This document shows, one piece after another, positions 34,117-44,792 of a stretch of 64,000 nucleotides of DNA. The stretch lies in assembly GCF_021134715.1 (NCBI RefSeq), contig NC_060026.1:9043001-9107000 (forward strand). Direction: 5' to 3'. Numbering within the stretch: position 1 is the first letter of the stretch; each line of letters begins with the position of its first letter. This stretch comes from Daphnia pulex. Its lineage: Eukaryota > Arthropoda > Branchiopoda > Diplostraca > Daphniidae. The notes under the pieces are model-generated. The model saw only the letters and a list, made by a program, of their open reading frames with translations. It had not been told where the DNA came from and ran no database searches. A program made the translations under genes and the position numbers.

Positions 34117-37100
34117 GACTTTTAACCGCTCCAAATGTAAATAATATACCTATAATCGCTAGTGTAGCTCAATTAATGAGGATACCCGTAACTTTTAATA
34201 ATCTTAAGACACAAGCATTAATCGACACTGGCGCAGCTGCAAGCTTTCTAGCACATCGTTTACTTGTCCGTATTCCATATAAGGATATTAAAGAATTAGA
34301 AGTTTCTGACCCTAACGTACAGTTATTTAGAACAGTTTCAGGTGAACTTGTAAAACCTATAGGTAGATATGAATTAAGCGTTAGGTTAGCCCGTAGACAT
34401 CCATTTATTCACCAGTTTTATGTTATAACAGATCTAGATGAAGGTTGTATTTTAGGTTATGATTTCTTAGCAGCAAACAAGATTGTTATTAACCCAAGTG
34501 AACGTAGTATTAGTTATGCGCATGAGAATGAATTAAGAAGCTTGATCATACCCCCTTTATCAATATGTTCAATCAGTATAGCCACGCCTCCACAGCTCGA
34601 TTTAGCAGGAGTTCCAGTAGAGCAAAAAGAAAACTTGAAAAACCTGTTGATTAATTATTTTTCGCTTTTCACCGAAAATATTAATGAACTGGGTAAAGCG
34701 AAATCGATTAAACATTCTATTCATACAACGCAGTTACCAGATGTTATGCCCATGAGGCGCACTCCAGAGAGATTGAGATTAGTAGTGAAAAAACAGATTG
34801 AGGATATGTTAAGAAATAATATTATGACCAAGTACCAGCCCATTTGCCTGTCCTATCTTGCTAGTAGCCAAGAAGGAAGAAGGTCAAATGAGGTTTTGTG
34901 TTGATTATCGTCCGCTAAACAATGTGACAGTTAAAGACAGATATCCAATTCCGAATATTCAATTGATTATCGATAGCCTTCACGGCGCGAAATATTTTTC
35001 AACTCTGGATTTGCTCAGTGGATATTGGCAAATCGAAATAGAGGAAAAGCATAAATACAAAACTGCTTTCATATGCGAGTATGGGCTCTACGAGTTCAAC
35101 TGCATGCCTTTTGGTTTGTGCAATGCTCCAAGTACTTTCCAGAGGGAGATGAACACCTTATTTAAGGATGTCTTGTACGAATTTGTCCTTGTTTACCTGG
35201 ACGACATCATCGTTTTTAGTAAAACGATGGATGACCACATTCGACACTTGCGGATAGTATTCGATCTGCTAACACAAGAGAATCTTAAACTTAAATTGAG
35301 TAAATGTGACTTCTTTAAAACAAAGATTAAGTACTTAGGACATATTATCACAGCTAGTGGATTTCATCCCGACGACGGGAAAACACGTTCCATACTAAAC
35401 TACCCTGAACCGTTGAGCGATAAGCAATTATCGTCCTTTTTAGGTTTGGCGAATTATTATCGTAAATTCGTACGCGAGTACGCTGAAATTGCTCATTATT
35501 TGACAGAACTAACGAAAAAAGATACTGCATGGGTATGGGGCGAGAGAGAAAGGGACGCCTTTCAACGTATCAAACATTGCCTAACCAGCAATCCACTTCT
35601 GAGGTATCCAGATTTTACCCGGGAATTTCTAGTCTACGCGGACGCCTCGGGATACGGGATTGGTGCAGTATTAGCGCAGATACAGTATTTACCGCCCTCA
35701 AAAACGGATCCAGAAGCCATACACGGGGAACACGAAGTAGTGATAGCATATACTTCGCGACATTTAGACGAACGAGAACGAATTTGGAATATTTCAGAAA
35801 AAGAATGTTTAGCCATTGTACATGCATTAGAGCATTTCAGACCATATCTTTATGGTAGAACTTTTAAGGTATTTACAGATCATAAGCCGTTAGAAACGTT
35901 GATGAAGAAGAAGGACCCACATGGAAGATTAGCACGTTGGGCATACGAAATGCAAGCTTACAACATGACCCTTATACACCGTCCTGGCCAGGAGAATCAG
36001 AACGCAGATGGTTTAAGTAGAAAACCGCTCCCAGTAATAGGCGCTATATTAAAACCCGAAGTAATGCAAAACGATTGGATAGCAGCTCAACGTAATGACG
36101 AATATTGCAAGGAAATAATACGAAAAATTAATGAATGCGAAAACGATAAAGAAGAGTTTCATTTTGATAATGCAGGGTTACTAGTAACTTATGATGGGAA
36201 GATTGTAGTGCCAAAAGACAAAATACAGGAAATACTTAAAATGAATCATGGCCACATGTTAGCAGGGCATTTAGGAGTTGCGAAGAGCTTAGCGAGAATT
36301 AAACGCCAATACCTTTGGCCCGGACTAGGCAACGACGTTAAAGCATACGTGAGCAATTGTATCACGTGTGCTAAACGTAAAGCCTACGGATCAATTAAAG
36401 CACCACTTAAACCTTTGCCACCTGTAACCAAAGTTTGGGAACAGATCGCAATGGATGTAGTTGGACCGGTCACGGAAAGCAGTAATGGAAACAAATATAT
36501 ATTAGTTCTGTCTGATTATGCAAGTAGATTTGTTATGACAATTCCAATGGAGAATCAAAAAGCTTATACGATAGCTGAACACTTAGTAAAGAAAGTGTAT
36601 ACTAAATATGGTCCAACAGAAAGAGTACTAACCGATCAAGGTACCAATTTTCTTTCAAAACTTATCTCTCATATCTGTGTATTATTTAAAATCAAGCAGA
36701 TCAAGACCACTAGTTACCATCCACAAACAGATGGTCTTGTAGAAAGATTCAATCGCACACTATGTGATATGCTTGCTTGCTATGTTAACGAAGAACCAGA
36801 GTCTTGGGATATGTACCTCGATTTTGTGACATTCGCTTATAACACTTCGCAACCCTCAAGCATCGATAGTTGCCCATTTAATCTATTCTTTAAACGTAAC
36901 CCAATTATACCAAACGACATTGCGATAACACCAAACGTTCAAGTTTTTGAAGACGATGATGACTACGAAAGACATTGGAGAAAGGCTCTATAGTATTCAA
37001 AAGAAAAATTAGAAAAAGCACAAGTAAAGCAAAAACAATCTTATGATCAAGGGAGTAAATTAGTGAAATTAAACATCAACGATCACGTTCTTTTAAAAGC

Positions 37101-37146
37101 GCACGCAACTACAGGAAAATTTAGTAATAGATGGATAGGACCTTAC

Positions 37147-37258
37147 TGTTATAAAGACAAGTGTGTGTCGAAGACTGCTGTATTGGGACTCTGCATAGCG
37201 GGGATATGCTCGCTCTAGGTGGCATGACATCTAGCGGTCAGCACTAGATTCTACAACA
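37147..37258 (-). repeat. 3' LTR of the Mag-like element
   Basis: 112 bp; on the minus strand it starts TGTTGTAGAATC and ends TTTATAACA. No difference from the 5' LTR was seen. Confidence 0.92.
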
Positions 37259-37272
37259 TCTCCCCCTCGCAC
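37259..37272 (-). other. Polypurine tract of the Mag-like element
   Basis: On the minus strand GTGCGAGGGGGAGA directly abuts the 3' LTR, as expected for the plus-strand DNA primer. Confidence 0.8.
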
Positions 37273-37570
37273 ACTGATTACACATAAATGAACGACAACT
37301 AACATGCCGAACAAGACAATAAACACAATGAAATGAACAATGAGGAAAACACGACATGACATGAACAATGGGACGAAAACCAGAGAACAATCACTATGAA
37401 ATGAACAATGAGATAGGACACGAAATGACATGAACAATGGGACGAGACGCAGGAAGAAAACAAAATTGAGAATTAGACGATGAATTCCATGAGTGAAAGT
37501 ATAGCAAAACAGCCAAAAGTGTCACTAGCAAAGCAGCCAGGACAACGAACACGGAATCGCACACATACAA

Positions 37571-40500
37571 TTAAGACGGCTTGAGATAAGGGCGACCAGA
37601 GCGAGTCGATCCCGGACGATGAGGCGCAACGGCCAGCGGACTTGATGCAGTCAGGGTTGACTGGACAGCGGGCAGCTGGACGGTAGCACGCTGGTCGGTT
37701 GAGACGGGCGCTGCTCGTTGCCTTGCAGGGGTTGCCGGGCCGGGCGCCGGATTGACAAAGACCGGCGGAGGCTGTGGCATCACTGACGGTTGACCCAGGG
37801 CTACCGGAAGCGGCTGGGCAACTGGAACATTCACAGCGCGGGCAGGCGGAGACCAAGACAGGGCCGGCAGCAGATGATTAGCAGGGGCGGGGCGATAACC
37901 GCGAACAGCAGACTGGATTACAGCAGCACCACCACTCTGTTGACCCACGGCCAATCCTGCCGACGGCGAGTTGTCAAGATTTATATCGCGGCGCGTCCGA
38001 CGAAAAGCTCGCCCATCCGCCAACCGAACGACATATGAGTCCGGTTCGCTGCAAACAGCTTCGACGGCACCTGGTAACCACAATCCAGAGACGAACGCCC
38101 GGACACGTTGACCGACAATGAGCGCCGACCCACGAACATCCGGACGACCGCCGTGAGTGAAACAAGCCGTAGCCTGACGACGCTGGAGCTGGCCGTGAAC
38201 GAACTTGGCAGATACAAATTGTGGAACCAGACGATCCTGCAGAAACGGCAAGCTGCCACGAAGGTGGCGTCCCTGCAATAACACTGCCGGAGACGGCAGT
38301 TCCGACGATATTGGAGTTGACCGAATGGCCGCCAAGGCCTCCCACAGAGACCGGCCATCCGTAAACATTTTTAGGAGCGTCTTTTTTACTGTCTGTATGT
38401 GGCGCTCCACCAGACCATTGGACTGTGCGTAGGTTGGGCTGGACGTCACTGACCGAACGGCACGGCCCTCGCAGAACTCTCGAAATTCGGCGCAATCGAA
38501 CTGAGAGCCATTGTCGGACATGACAATTTCCGGAACGCCAAAGTCACTAAATATGCGTTCCATTTCGGCGACGACGGACGACGACGATAAACTGCGCAAC
38601 GGAACGCATGCCGGCCACTTGCTATATGCGTCAACAATCAGGAGGTAGTTGACGCCACCATGTAGAAAAATGTCAGCCGACACCCACTGAAATGCATGAA
38701 CCGGCAACGGCACTGGACGAAGAGGCTGCGCTGGGTTTCGATGGCGATGCGTTTGGCAGGTCGAACAGCTGGCCACCATGTTGCGAATTTGCTCGTCACA
38801 CCCGGGCCAATAAACGGCCGATTTGGCCCGTAAGATGCACTTCACCTCTCCAAAATGGCCGTCGTGTATTCCGGCCAACACTTCCTGCCGAAGCGAAATC
38901 GGAACCACCAACCGGCTGCCATTGAGTAGCAGACCATCAGCTTCAGACAAGTGGTGGCGTACTGGCCAGAACGGCTTAACGGCCACCGGACACTGGGCCT
39001 TGTGATCAGGCCATCCACGCCGAAGGACTTCTTTCAGGAGACGGAGAGTCGGGTCTGCCATTGTTGCTGCAGCAAATTTGACACGAGTTGAATCATGAGG
39101 AATTATCAGGTCAAGAACAGCGTGAACCTGCTCCTCACAGTCTTGAGTGACGTCATCGGTAAAGAGGCGGGGCGACGGAGCCCGACTAAGCGTGTCGGCG
39201 ATAAACAGCTCCTTGCCCGGCTTGTAGACGAGCTGGAAATCAAATCGCTGGAGTTGAAGACGCATCCGCTGGATTCTCGGGGAACAAGACGCAATGGGCT
39301 TCTCCAGGAGGCCAACCAACGGCTTGTGATCGGTTTCAACCACCACCATTTGGCCATAGACGTACTGCCGGAAGCGCATGAGTCCAAACTGGACCGCCAA
39401 CAGCTCCTTTTCGATCTGAAAGTACCGTTTTTGAGTATCGGTTAACGACGTTGACGAGTACGCGATCGGTTGGTTATTTTGAAGCAACACTGCACCGATG
39501 CCGACGGGAGACGCATCAACGGACACAACCAAGGGCAGTGAGTGGTCAAACAGTCGTAGCACTGGAAGAGACGACAATGCACTTTTTAGCTGACCAAGGG
39601 CCATCTTCTGGGGCTCTTCCCACACCCACGCTGCGTCTGCTTTGAGCAAGTCACGTAAGGGTCGTGTCAGACCCGCGAGATTTTGGCAGAATTTGTCCAG
39701 GTATGTCACCATGCCCAGGAGACGGACGAGATCTGCCGGACAAGTTGGATCAGGCATTTCCACAATTGCCGAAATCTTGAGAGGGTCCGGCTTTAAAATT
39801 CCCTGGCCAATGACATGGCCTAGCCACGGGAGCTCCTGGAGGAAGAATTTGCACTTTTTTAACTGAAGCTTCAAGTCATGGAGACGGCAACGTACAAACA
39901 CTTGACGAAGGTTGGCTAGAAGTTCCTCCTCCGTTTCACCCGTTACAAGGAAATCATCAAAGTAGATGAGTACGCCGGACAGGTCTCCAAACAAGTCGTT
40001 CATCGTCTGAAGATAAATTTCAGGGGCTGACTTCAATCCAAACGGCAGCCGGAGGAAGCGATAACGGCCTTTCGGAGTGGCCATTGTGCACAAATAGGAC
40101 GCTGCATCAGACAAAGGAATCTGATAGAAACCAGACGCAGCATCAAGGCTGCAAAAATATCGAGCCTTACCCAACTTGCTGAACAGCTGCTCAATGGTGG
40201 GGACGGCAAAATGTTGACGTTGAATAGCCTTGTTGAGCTCAAACGGGTCCAGACAAATACGGACATCACCGTCCGGCTTTCCCACCACCATCATTCGGCT
40301 GACCCACTCAGTTGGCTCTTGCACGGGGGTGAGGATTTTGTCGTTGACCATTTCGTCCAACTTCTTGAAAACGCGATCCTCCAGCCGGAACGGAAGTCGA
40401 CTGGCTGCACACACAACAGGATCCACGCGATTAGCACCCGACAGCAGCCTAATGTCGTGTTCGACAGGTAATTTACCTAATCCTTCGAAGACGTCCATGA

Positions 40501-41950
40501 ATTCCACGACGATTGGCGGCAGCGGAGCTTCTACTGGCGACTGAACAGCATCGACTCGCCGAATCAAGTTCAGCTTGTCGCAAGACGGGAGTCCTAGAAG
40601 GGGTGGCTGGCCAGGCTCGTCAACTACGACAAAGTCGATGACAAATAAAGCGCCTCTGTGAACCACCTTGGCTGTGTGCAATCCGAGCACGCGTAAGAGG
40701 CCATCTTGTGAACGATAACTGCGAACAATGGGCCCAGGGCGAAGACAGCGGCGTGTTTTGGGCAGCCGAGAAAATGACTCATACGGCAGAATGTTGCATG
40801 TGGCGCCCGAATCAAGCTTGAAGTTAACTTTAACGCCATCTACTGTCACTTCTTGGCGCCACTCAGACTCACCACCAGATGACGTTAGGGAATGAGAGAC
40901 GTAGTAACTTTCTTCAACTGACCGTGGGAGGGCCATCGCCGTACCGCCACGATCGACATCACCAATCCAGTGCGTCTCCTCCTCCACAGCATGAACTTTG
41001 GCCGCGGGGCTTGGTGCTTGACGTGTCGACATCTGGCGGGGCTTGGGTGGATTCGGACAGCAACTAGATACATGGCCGACCACGTTGCAGTTAAAACACG
41101 TAACATTGGTGACCCGACACTGATTTTTTCTATGGGAACGACCGCAATCTTTACACTTGGGATACTGCTGGGCTGGGTGTTGATTAGCGGACGGCTGCTG
41201 CTCATGCTGAGCTCTGAATGATGAATCCGGCTTTCTCTCAACCTTCCGGCCACCAGGTCGACTCTGAATGGCGTGAGCGGCTTCTGCTGTCGACGGTGTG
41301 TTGATTTGGCTGAGCTGGGCTTTCGATGACTCACATGCACGCACAATTTCACACGCAGTGGCGAGCAGCAAATCTTTTTCGTACAACAGCTTTTCACGGA
41401 CATAAGGATCAGCCACACCGAGTACTATCTGGTCCCGTAAGACCGAATCAACACCAGTACCATAGCCACATGAGTTCACGAGACCACGAAGATCAATCAA
41501 CCACGCATCAAAAGTTTCACCAGGGAGTTGATGACGACGCAGGAATTTAAAACGCTCGAAAACTTCACTACGTCGGGGCTCAAAATGGGCAGTGAATTTG
41601 TCTAACACCGGCTCAATTTTTCTGGCATCGGTGGCTGGATTGAACACAAAAGTTTCGTAAATTTTGAGGCCCTCACTGCCAAGAAGAGTGATGAGCACGC
41701 CCACCATTTGCTCTTCATCCACGTTAAGGCCGCTATTTGTAGCCACCAAGTACCACGAAAACTGTTTACGCCACATACCCCACTGGGCCGCCAAATCACT
41801 GGCCCCGAAAGAAAAAGGTTCAGGAGCCCTCAACGAAGACGACATTTCAAGAAAATGGTGCAAGACAAACGGATGCACGAGATAAAGACGGATGCAGTTC
41901 AACAACACGGAGGATGCGTACGATAAAGAAGGATGCAGTTCAATACTCAC
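37571..41950 (-). CDS. Gag-pol polyprotein of the Mag-like element
   Basis: One uninterrupted frame of up to 1,459 residues. The real start may be the internal Met at about residue 36 (MSSSLRAPEPFSFG), where gag homology seems to begin. Order: gag capsid-like region (about 40-230); two zinc knuckles (CKDCGRSHRKNQC and CFNCNVVGHVSSCC, about 264-297); retropepsin (KLDSGATCNILPY); reverse transcriptase (RICLDPFELN, LPFGLKSAPE, IYFDDF); RNase H (SVDASPVGIGAVL, ETDHKPL); integrase zinc finger (HDGHFG...CSTCQTH) and core (SADIF, MSDNGSQF, NGLVERHIQ); then a Pro/Ala-rich tail. It copies and inserts the element. GC content is visibly higher than in the surrounding DNA. Confidence 0.92.
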   Translation of the reverse strand: MSIELHPSLSYASSVLLNCIRLYLVHPFVLHHFLEMSSSLRAPEPFSFGASDLAAQWGMWRKQFSWYLVATNSGLNVDEEQMVGVLITLLGSEGLKIYETFVFNPATDARKIEPVLDKFTAHFEPRRSEVFERFKFLRRHQLPGETFDAWLIDLRGLVNSCGYGTGVDSVLRDQIVLGVADPYVREKLLYEKDLLLATACEIVRACESSKAQLSQINTPSTAEAAHAIQSRPGGRKVERKPDSSFRAQHEQQPSANQHPAQQYPKCKDCGRSHRKNQCRVTNVTCFNCNVVGHVSSCCPNPPKPRQMSTRQAPSPAAKVHAVEEETHWIGDVDRGGTAMALPRSVEESYYVSHSLTSSGGESEWRQEVTVDGVKVNFKLDSGATCNILPYESFSRLPKTRRCLRPGPIVRSYRSQDGLLRVLGLHTAKVVHRGALFVIDFVVVDEPGQPPLLGLPSCDKLNLIRRVDAVQSPVEAPLPPIVVEFMDVFEGLGKLPVEHDIRLLSGANRVDPVVCAASRLPFRLEDRVFKKLDEMVNDKILTPVQEPTEWVSRMMVVGKPDGDVRICLDPFELNKAIQRQHFAVPTIEQLFSKLGKARYFCSLDAASGFYQIPLSDAASYLCTMATPKGRYRFLRLPFGLKSAPEIYLQTMNDLFGDLSGVLIYFDDFLVTGETEEELLANLRQVFVRCRLHDLKLQLKKCKFFLQELPWLGHVIGQGILKPDPLKISAIVEMPDPTCPADLVRLLGMVTYLDKFCQNLAGLTRPLRDLLKADAAWVWEEPQKMALGQLKSALSSLPVLRLFDHSLPLVVSVDASPVGIGAVLLQNNQPIAYSSTSLTDTQKRYFQIEKELLAVQFGLMRFRQYVYGQMVVVETDHKPLVGLLEKPIASCSPRIQRMRLQLQRFDFQLVYKPGKELFIADTLSRAPSPRLFTDDVTQDCEEQVHAVLDLIIPHDSTRVKFAAATMADPTLRLLKEVLRRGWPDHKAQCPVAVKPFWPVRHHLSEADGLLLNGSRLVVPISLRQEVLAGIHDGHFGEVKCILRAKSAVYWPGCDEQIRNMVASCSTCQTHRHRNPAQPLRPVPLPVHAFQWVSADIFLHGGVNYLLIVDAYSKWPACVPLRSLSSSSVVAEMERIFSDFGVPEIVMSDNGSQFDCAEFREFCEGRAVRSVTSSPTYAQSNGLVERHIQTVKKTLLKMFTDGRSLWEALAAIRSTPISSELPSPAVLLQGRHLRGSLPFLQDRLVPQFVSAKFVHGQLQRRQATACFTHGGRPDVRGSALIVGQRVRAFVSGLWLPGAVEAVCSEPDSYVVRLADGRAFRRTRRDINLDNSPSAGLAVGQQSGGAAVIQSAVRGYRPAPANHLLPALSWSPPARAVNVPVAQPLPVALGQPSVMPQPPPVFVNPAPGPATPARQRAAPVSTDQRATVQLPAVQSTLTASSPLAVAPHRPGSTRSGRPYLKPS

Positions 41951-41989
41951 AAACCACGCGGTTACGACTCAACACCGTCGAGTTGTGAG

Positions 41990-42007
41990 AGCACACTTCT
42001 GACACCA
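41990..42007 (-). other. Primer-binding region of the Mag-like element
   Basis: On the minus strand TGGTGTCAGAAGTG follows the 5' LTR immediately, a usual form for Gypsy primer-binding sites. The primer tRNA was not assigned. Confidence 0.6.
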
Positions 42008-42119
42008 TGTTATAAAGACAAGTGTGTGTCGAAGACTGCTGTATTGGGACTCTGCATAGCGGGGATATGCTCGCTCTAGGTGGCATGACATCTAGCGGTC
42101 AGCACTAGATTCTACAACA
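42008..42119 (-). repeat. 5' LTR of the Mag-like element
   Basis: 112 bp, same sequence as the left copy. On the minus strand it is followed by a primer-binding-like sequence. Confidence 0.92.
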
Positions 42120-42639
42120 CTTACATAATATCTAAAAAATTATCTGATCTTAATTATGAAATTATAAAATTAATTAACAACGTAGCCAGTACAATATCCA
42201 AGGACAAATTTGTTGTACATGTAAATGGGATTAAGTTGGTAACAGAAAATCCAAATGAAGTAGTGGTTTGAGTTACCACCCCTATAATAGCTAAACTTTG
42301 GGGTACACCTCAAATCAAAAAAATATATATATACCTAACCCAAGTGTAATCCATAAACGTAGAGGCCGCCCACCTAAAACTCCACAAACCCCACCAAAAG
42401 CAATCCTCAACCAGAACCTTCTGTTAAAACTAGACAAAACAAAACAAAAATTTGAAACAAAAAACTTTTGTGTTTATTGTCTGTTTGCCAATTCTGTCAA
42501 TGTCTCAATTCTGTCATTCTGTAAATTGTACATCCTAAGCCTAAAGACCTAAGGTTCGATCATTCCTTTTTCATCGCAAATTCAGTTCTATCAAAGTTCT
42601 ATGGCCATCGACAAAAAACCCCGACCACAAGCTCTTTAA

Positions 42640-42760
42640 AACTCTTAAAAAAGAAAAGGAAAAAAAATAAAAAAAATAAATAAAACAAACAAAACAAAAC
42701 AAAATAAAAAAAAAAACAAAGAAAAACAAAAAACAAGAAAAAAAAAATTTCCATTTCCAT
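42640..42760. repeat. A-rich low-complexity stretch
   Basis: Almost pure A with scattered T, C and G (runs such as aaaataaataaaac), within the LTR element between the end of pol and the accessory frames. No coding signal. Confidence 0.9.
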
Positions 42761-43285
42761 TGCTCTAAGTAGTTTTCCCTTTCTTAAAAAATTCCAACCT
42801 CAATTCAATCGCATTAATTAAACTTTCAATTCTGATTTACCGTTTAAAAACAAATACTTTCTCTTTTATACACACAGTCTTCAGCTACCACATGTTACCT
42901 GTATACACTAAATCACCACATGAAACTTTCTCTTTTGACCCGTGTAATAATTTACCGCTATCTTACACATAAATCCTTCAGCATGTCCCGTACCAGTATA
43001 TCATCCGTAGAAAAGAAAACTCTATACGCTATGTGTTTCGAGTCGAGTTTCAATAAGGACAAAGTACATCTAGTAGCATTCAACCATTTTCTTTTTCATA
43101 TGACATCTCTTAATTCTTCACCTTTGTCTATCAACATAAATCATGTATATGTTTTCACTACAAAATTGTGTTATGTTTGCGCGGTCATTGCGCATCATCT
43201 TTTGACCTATTTTTGCAAGACAAAGAGAGCCGTTGTATTTAAAAACAGCAACGACCGCACTGTAACACTCACAATTTAGTTTACA

Positions 43286-43633
43286 ATGTGTGAAGACGCA
43301 ACTGTGCTAAAAAAGACTTTTGCCTTTACGGCACAACGCCGAAAAGGAACATTTGTGATTCTAGACGTGCAAGCAAAAATCAGAAGAATTCCGGCAAGAA
43401 TCATCTCCGACAACGAAGAAAAAGTGAAAATCACCACAGACCCCCGCTATCTACCGGGCATCGAACAATCGGTAGGGTTTGTGATTGAACCGATAAAGGA
43501 AGAGCCGGCTGACAGTGAAGAAGAACGGGGAGAGGAGATAGAAGACGACGAGCCTGTCCTAGAACGGGATGACATTCCGGAAGCCGAAGAAGATTCGAAA
43601 AAAGAAAAATGTCGCGCCGGACCAGCATACTAA
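43286..43633 (+). CDS. Accessory frame 1 of the Ty3/Gypsy element
   Basis: A 115-residue frame from ATG, preceded by a possible TATA-like sequence (TATTTAAAA near 43235). The N-terminal half has a plausible folded character (MCEDATVLKKTFAF, VILDVQAKIRRIPARI). The C-terminal half is very acidic (EEPADSEEERGEEIEDDE). I recognise no family. It lies where some Ty3/Gypsy elements carry an extra or env-like gene. It overlaps the next frame by 25 bp. Confidence 0.5.
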   Translation: MCEDATVLKKTFAFTAQRRKGTFVILDVQAKIRRIPARIISDNEEKVKITTDPRYLPGIEQSVGFVIEPIKEEPADSEEERGEEIEDDEPVLERDDIPEAEEDSKKEKCRAGPAY

Positions 43634-44127
43634 GCAGACCAAACAGCAGACCCTCATCATCGACGACGAGGACGACGAGGACGACGAGGACGACAAGGAC
43701 GACATACGAAGCGACACCACGGAGAGAGGAGTGTTCAGTTTCGTGTCTACCACAGCCCGAAAGCGAAGATGGCAAGATCAAGGTCTTGCTGTCCCAAGAG
43801 GTAGACATCGACGACTTAGAAGAAGACGAAGGGAGCCCGGAAAGGCAAAACGCAACAATGGAGGAAGAACTGGAAGAAGGAGAAATCGTGGACGAAGAGG
43901 AAGAAGAATATTATGAAGAAAGAGAGGAAGCAGAAGAAGAAGAAGATACTGACCAAATGGTGCCGTGTCGTGAGAAATCATTGGTACCTTATACGGATAC
44001 TATGAGGACTCGAACGACACCATCATCAATCCCCACAACCCAGTCTAATTGTTTCTTTTATGTATATATTATCTCGTTAATTATCTTATATACTTATTTC
44101 ACTTTTACTCGTTTGGTGTTGGTATAA
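43609..44127 (+). CDS. Accessory frame 2 of the Ty3/Gypsy element, possible membrane protein
   Basis: A 172-residue frame from ATG. It starts Arg/Ser/Thr-rich with a TTR repeat coded by GAC-GAG type triplets, continues as a strongly acidic Glu-rich stretch, and ends in one hydrophobic segment (about residues 148-172, FFYVYIISLIILYTYF) that could be a C-terminal membrane anchor. There is no signal peptide and no recognised env motif. The composition is low-complexity, so a chance frame cannot be excluded. Confidence 0.4.
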   Translation: MSRRTSILSRPNSRPSSSTTRTTRTTRTTRTTYEATPRREECSVSCLPQPESEDGKIKVLLSQEVDIDDLEEDEGSPERQNATMEEELEEGEIVDEEEEEYYEEREEAEEEEDTDQMVPCREKSLVPYTDTMRTRTTPSSIPTTQSNCFFYVYIISLIILYTYFTFTRLVLV

Positions 44128-44238
44128 TATTTTGCCATTATGTATTATTCAATCGCTTTCTCTATACAATATATGCTATCCTTGTTCAATTATTTTATTG
44201 GGTTTTGTTTCGCCCTCCTACCCAGAATTTCTTCGGGT

Positions 44239-44248
44239 AAGGGAGGAA
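44239..44248 (+). other. Polypurine tract of the Ty3/Gypsy element
   Basis: AAGGGAGGAA directly precedes the 3' LTR. Confidence 0.8.
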
Positions 44249-44555
44249 TGTAGGGAGGCGGGAGCTCTGCCTCTCAAGGTGAAAGCCGTCAGCCTTTTAT
44301 GACAAGGCAGGCGCTTTCAGCCTTGATACTTAGGTTGCTTCGGATGGTGCAATGCCAATTGCGCGTTGCAATAACTAACCCTAAGTATAAAAGCCCACGC
44401 TCTGCCTCATCCCGGCAGAGTGATTCCGGCAGTGTACTCCCCAACAAGTGGTAAATAAAGTTTCCTTATAATCTACTTTGTTTTTGTGTTTGTGTTAGTG
44501 TTAGTATAGGTGTAACTTCAGTGTGAGTTTATATTGTGATCGTCCAATCATCGCA
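44249..44555 (+). repeat. 3' LTR of the Ty3/Gypsy element
   Basis: 307 bp, TG...CA ends, followed by AGTC. It is shorter than the 5' LTR and differs at several positions, so the pair has had time to diverge, or one LTR was exchanged with another copy. Confidence 0.92.
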
Positions 44556-44721
44556 AGTCAGTCAGATTAGTCAGGTTATTTTTTTATATTTCCTTGGATC
44601 TTTTGATCGCCACAAGCCTTGATTTCCGTAATGAAAGCTAACAAGCTTAGGCATGATAGTCGGCTACAATAGATGGGTTGTCGTCGTGCAATTTGTATCA
44701 AGAAGTATACGTGAGGGGCAA

Positions 44722-44792
44722 GCATCGATGGTTCAGTGGTAGAATGCTCGCCTGCCACGCGGGCGGCCCGGGTTCGATTCCCAGTCGATGCA
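44722..44792 (+). tRNA. tRNA-Gly (GCC)
   Basis: T-stem 3' strand reads CCCAG, one mismatch. Confidence 0.8.

Larger units (their letters stand above)
37147..42119 (-). mobile_element. Mag-like Ty3/Gypsy retrotransposon, nested, looks whole
   Basis: About 4.97 kb, flanked by 5-bp direct repeats CTTAC (37142-37146 and 42120-42124). Its 112-bp LTRs appear identical, so insertion was recent. Very short LTRs and a single gag-pol frame are typical of the Mag clade (named from the silkworm mag element). It lies in opposite orientation inside the larger LTR element, near the end of that element's integrase region. Confidence 0.93.
34074..42270 (+). pseudogene. Pol region of the Ty3/Gypsy element (broken)
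   Basis: Retropepsin with ALIDTGAAASF; reverse transcriptase with FCVDYRPLN, MPFGLCNAPSTFQ and YLDDIIVFS; RNase H with FTDHKPLETL; integrase with an HHCC zinc finger (GHLGVAK...CITCAKRK), core motifs DQGTNF and HPQTDGLVERFN, and a terminal GPY-type module (NRWIGPY). The order protease-RT-RNase H-integrase places it in Ty3/Gypsy. The coding region is interrupted by the nested element at 37,147-42,119 and by about one or two other breaks, so it is a fossil. Confidence 0.88.
30962..44555 (+). mobile_element. Ty3/Gypsy-type LTR retrotransposon with nested insertion
   Basis: The element runs from TG at 30962 to CA at 44555, flanked by the 4-bp direct repeat AGTC. It is about 8.6 kb without the nested element. 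Parts in order: 5' LTR, primer-binding region, gag, pol (protease, RT, RNase H, integrase; order typical of Ty3/Gypsy), a nested Mag-like element near the end of pol, an A-rich stretch, two accessory frames, a purine tract and the 3' LTR. The LTRs differ in length (383 and 307 bp) and at several positions, so it is older than the element nested in it. It is broken: besides the nested insertion there are about one or two interruptions of pol. Confidence 0.93.

Noticed and set aside
33536-34144. 202-residue plus-strand frame overlapping the end of gag
   Set aside because: Alternative frame within the gag zinc-knuckle region; no recognisable domain, and the gag frame explains the sequence.
40230-40544. 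Many plus-strand frames of 60-116 residues within 37,571-41,950
   Set aside because: Shadows of the GC-richer Mag-like polyprotein on the opposite strand.
42920-43279. 119-residue frame before the accessory frames
   Set aside because: AT-rich, no family resemblance, and more likely untranslated leader for the accessory frames.
43640-43700. Expanded triplet repeat as an independent feature
   Set aside because: The GAC/GAG-type run is short and irregular, and part of accessory frame 2, so it is mentioned there.
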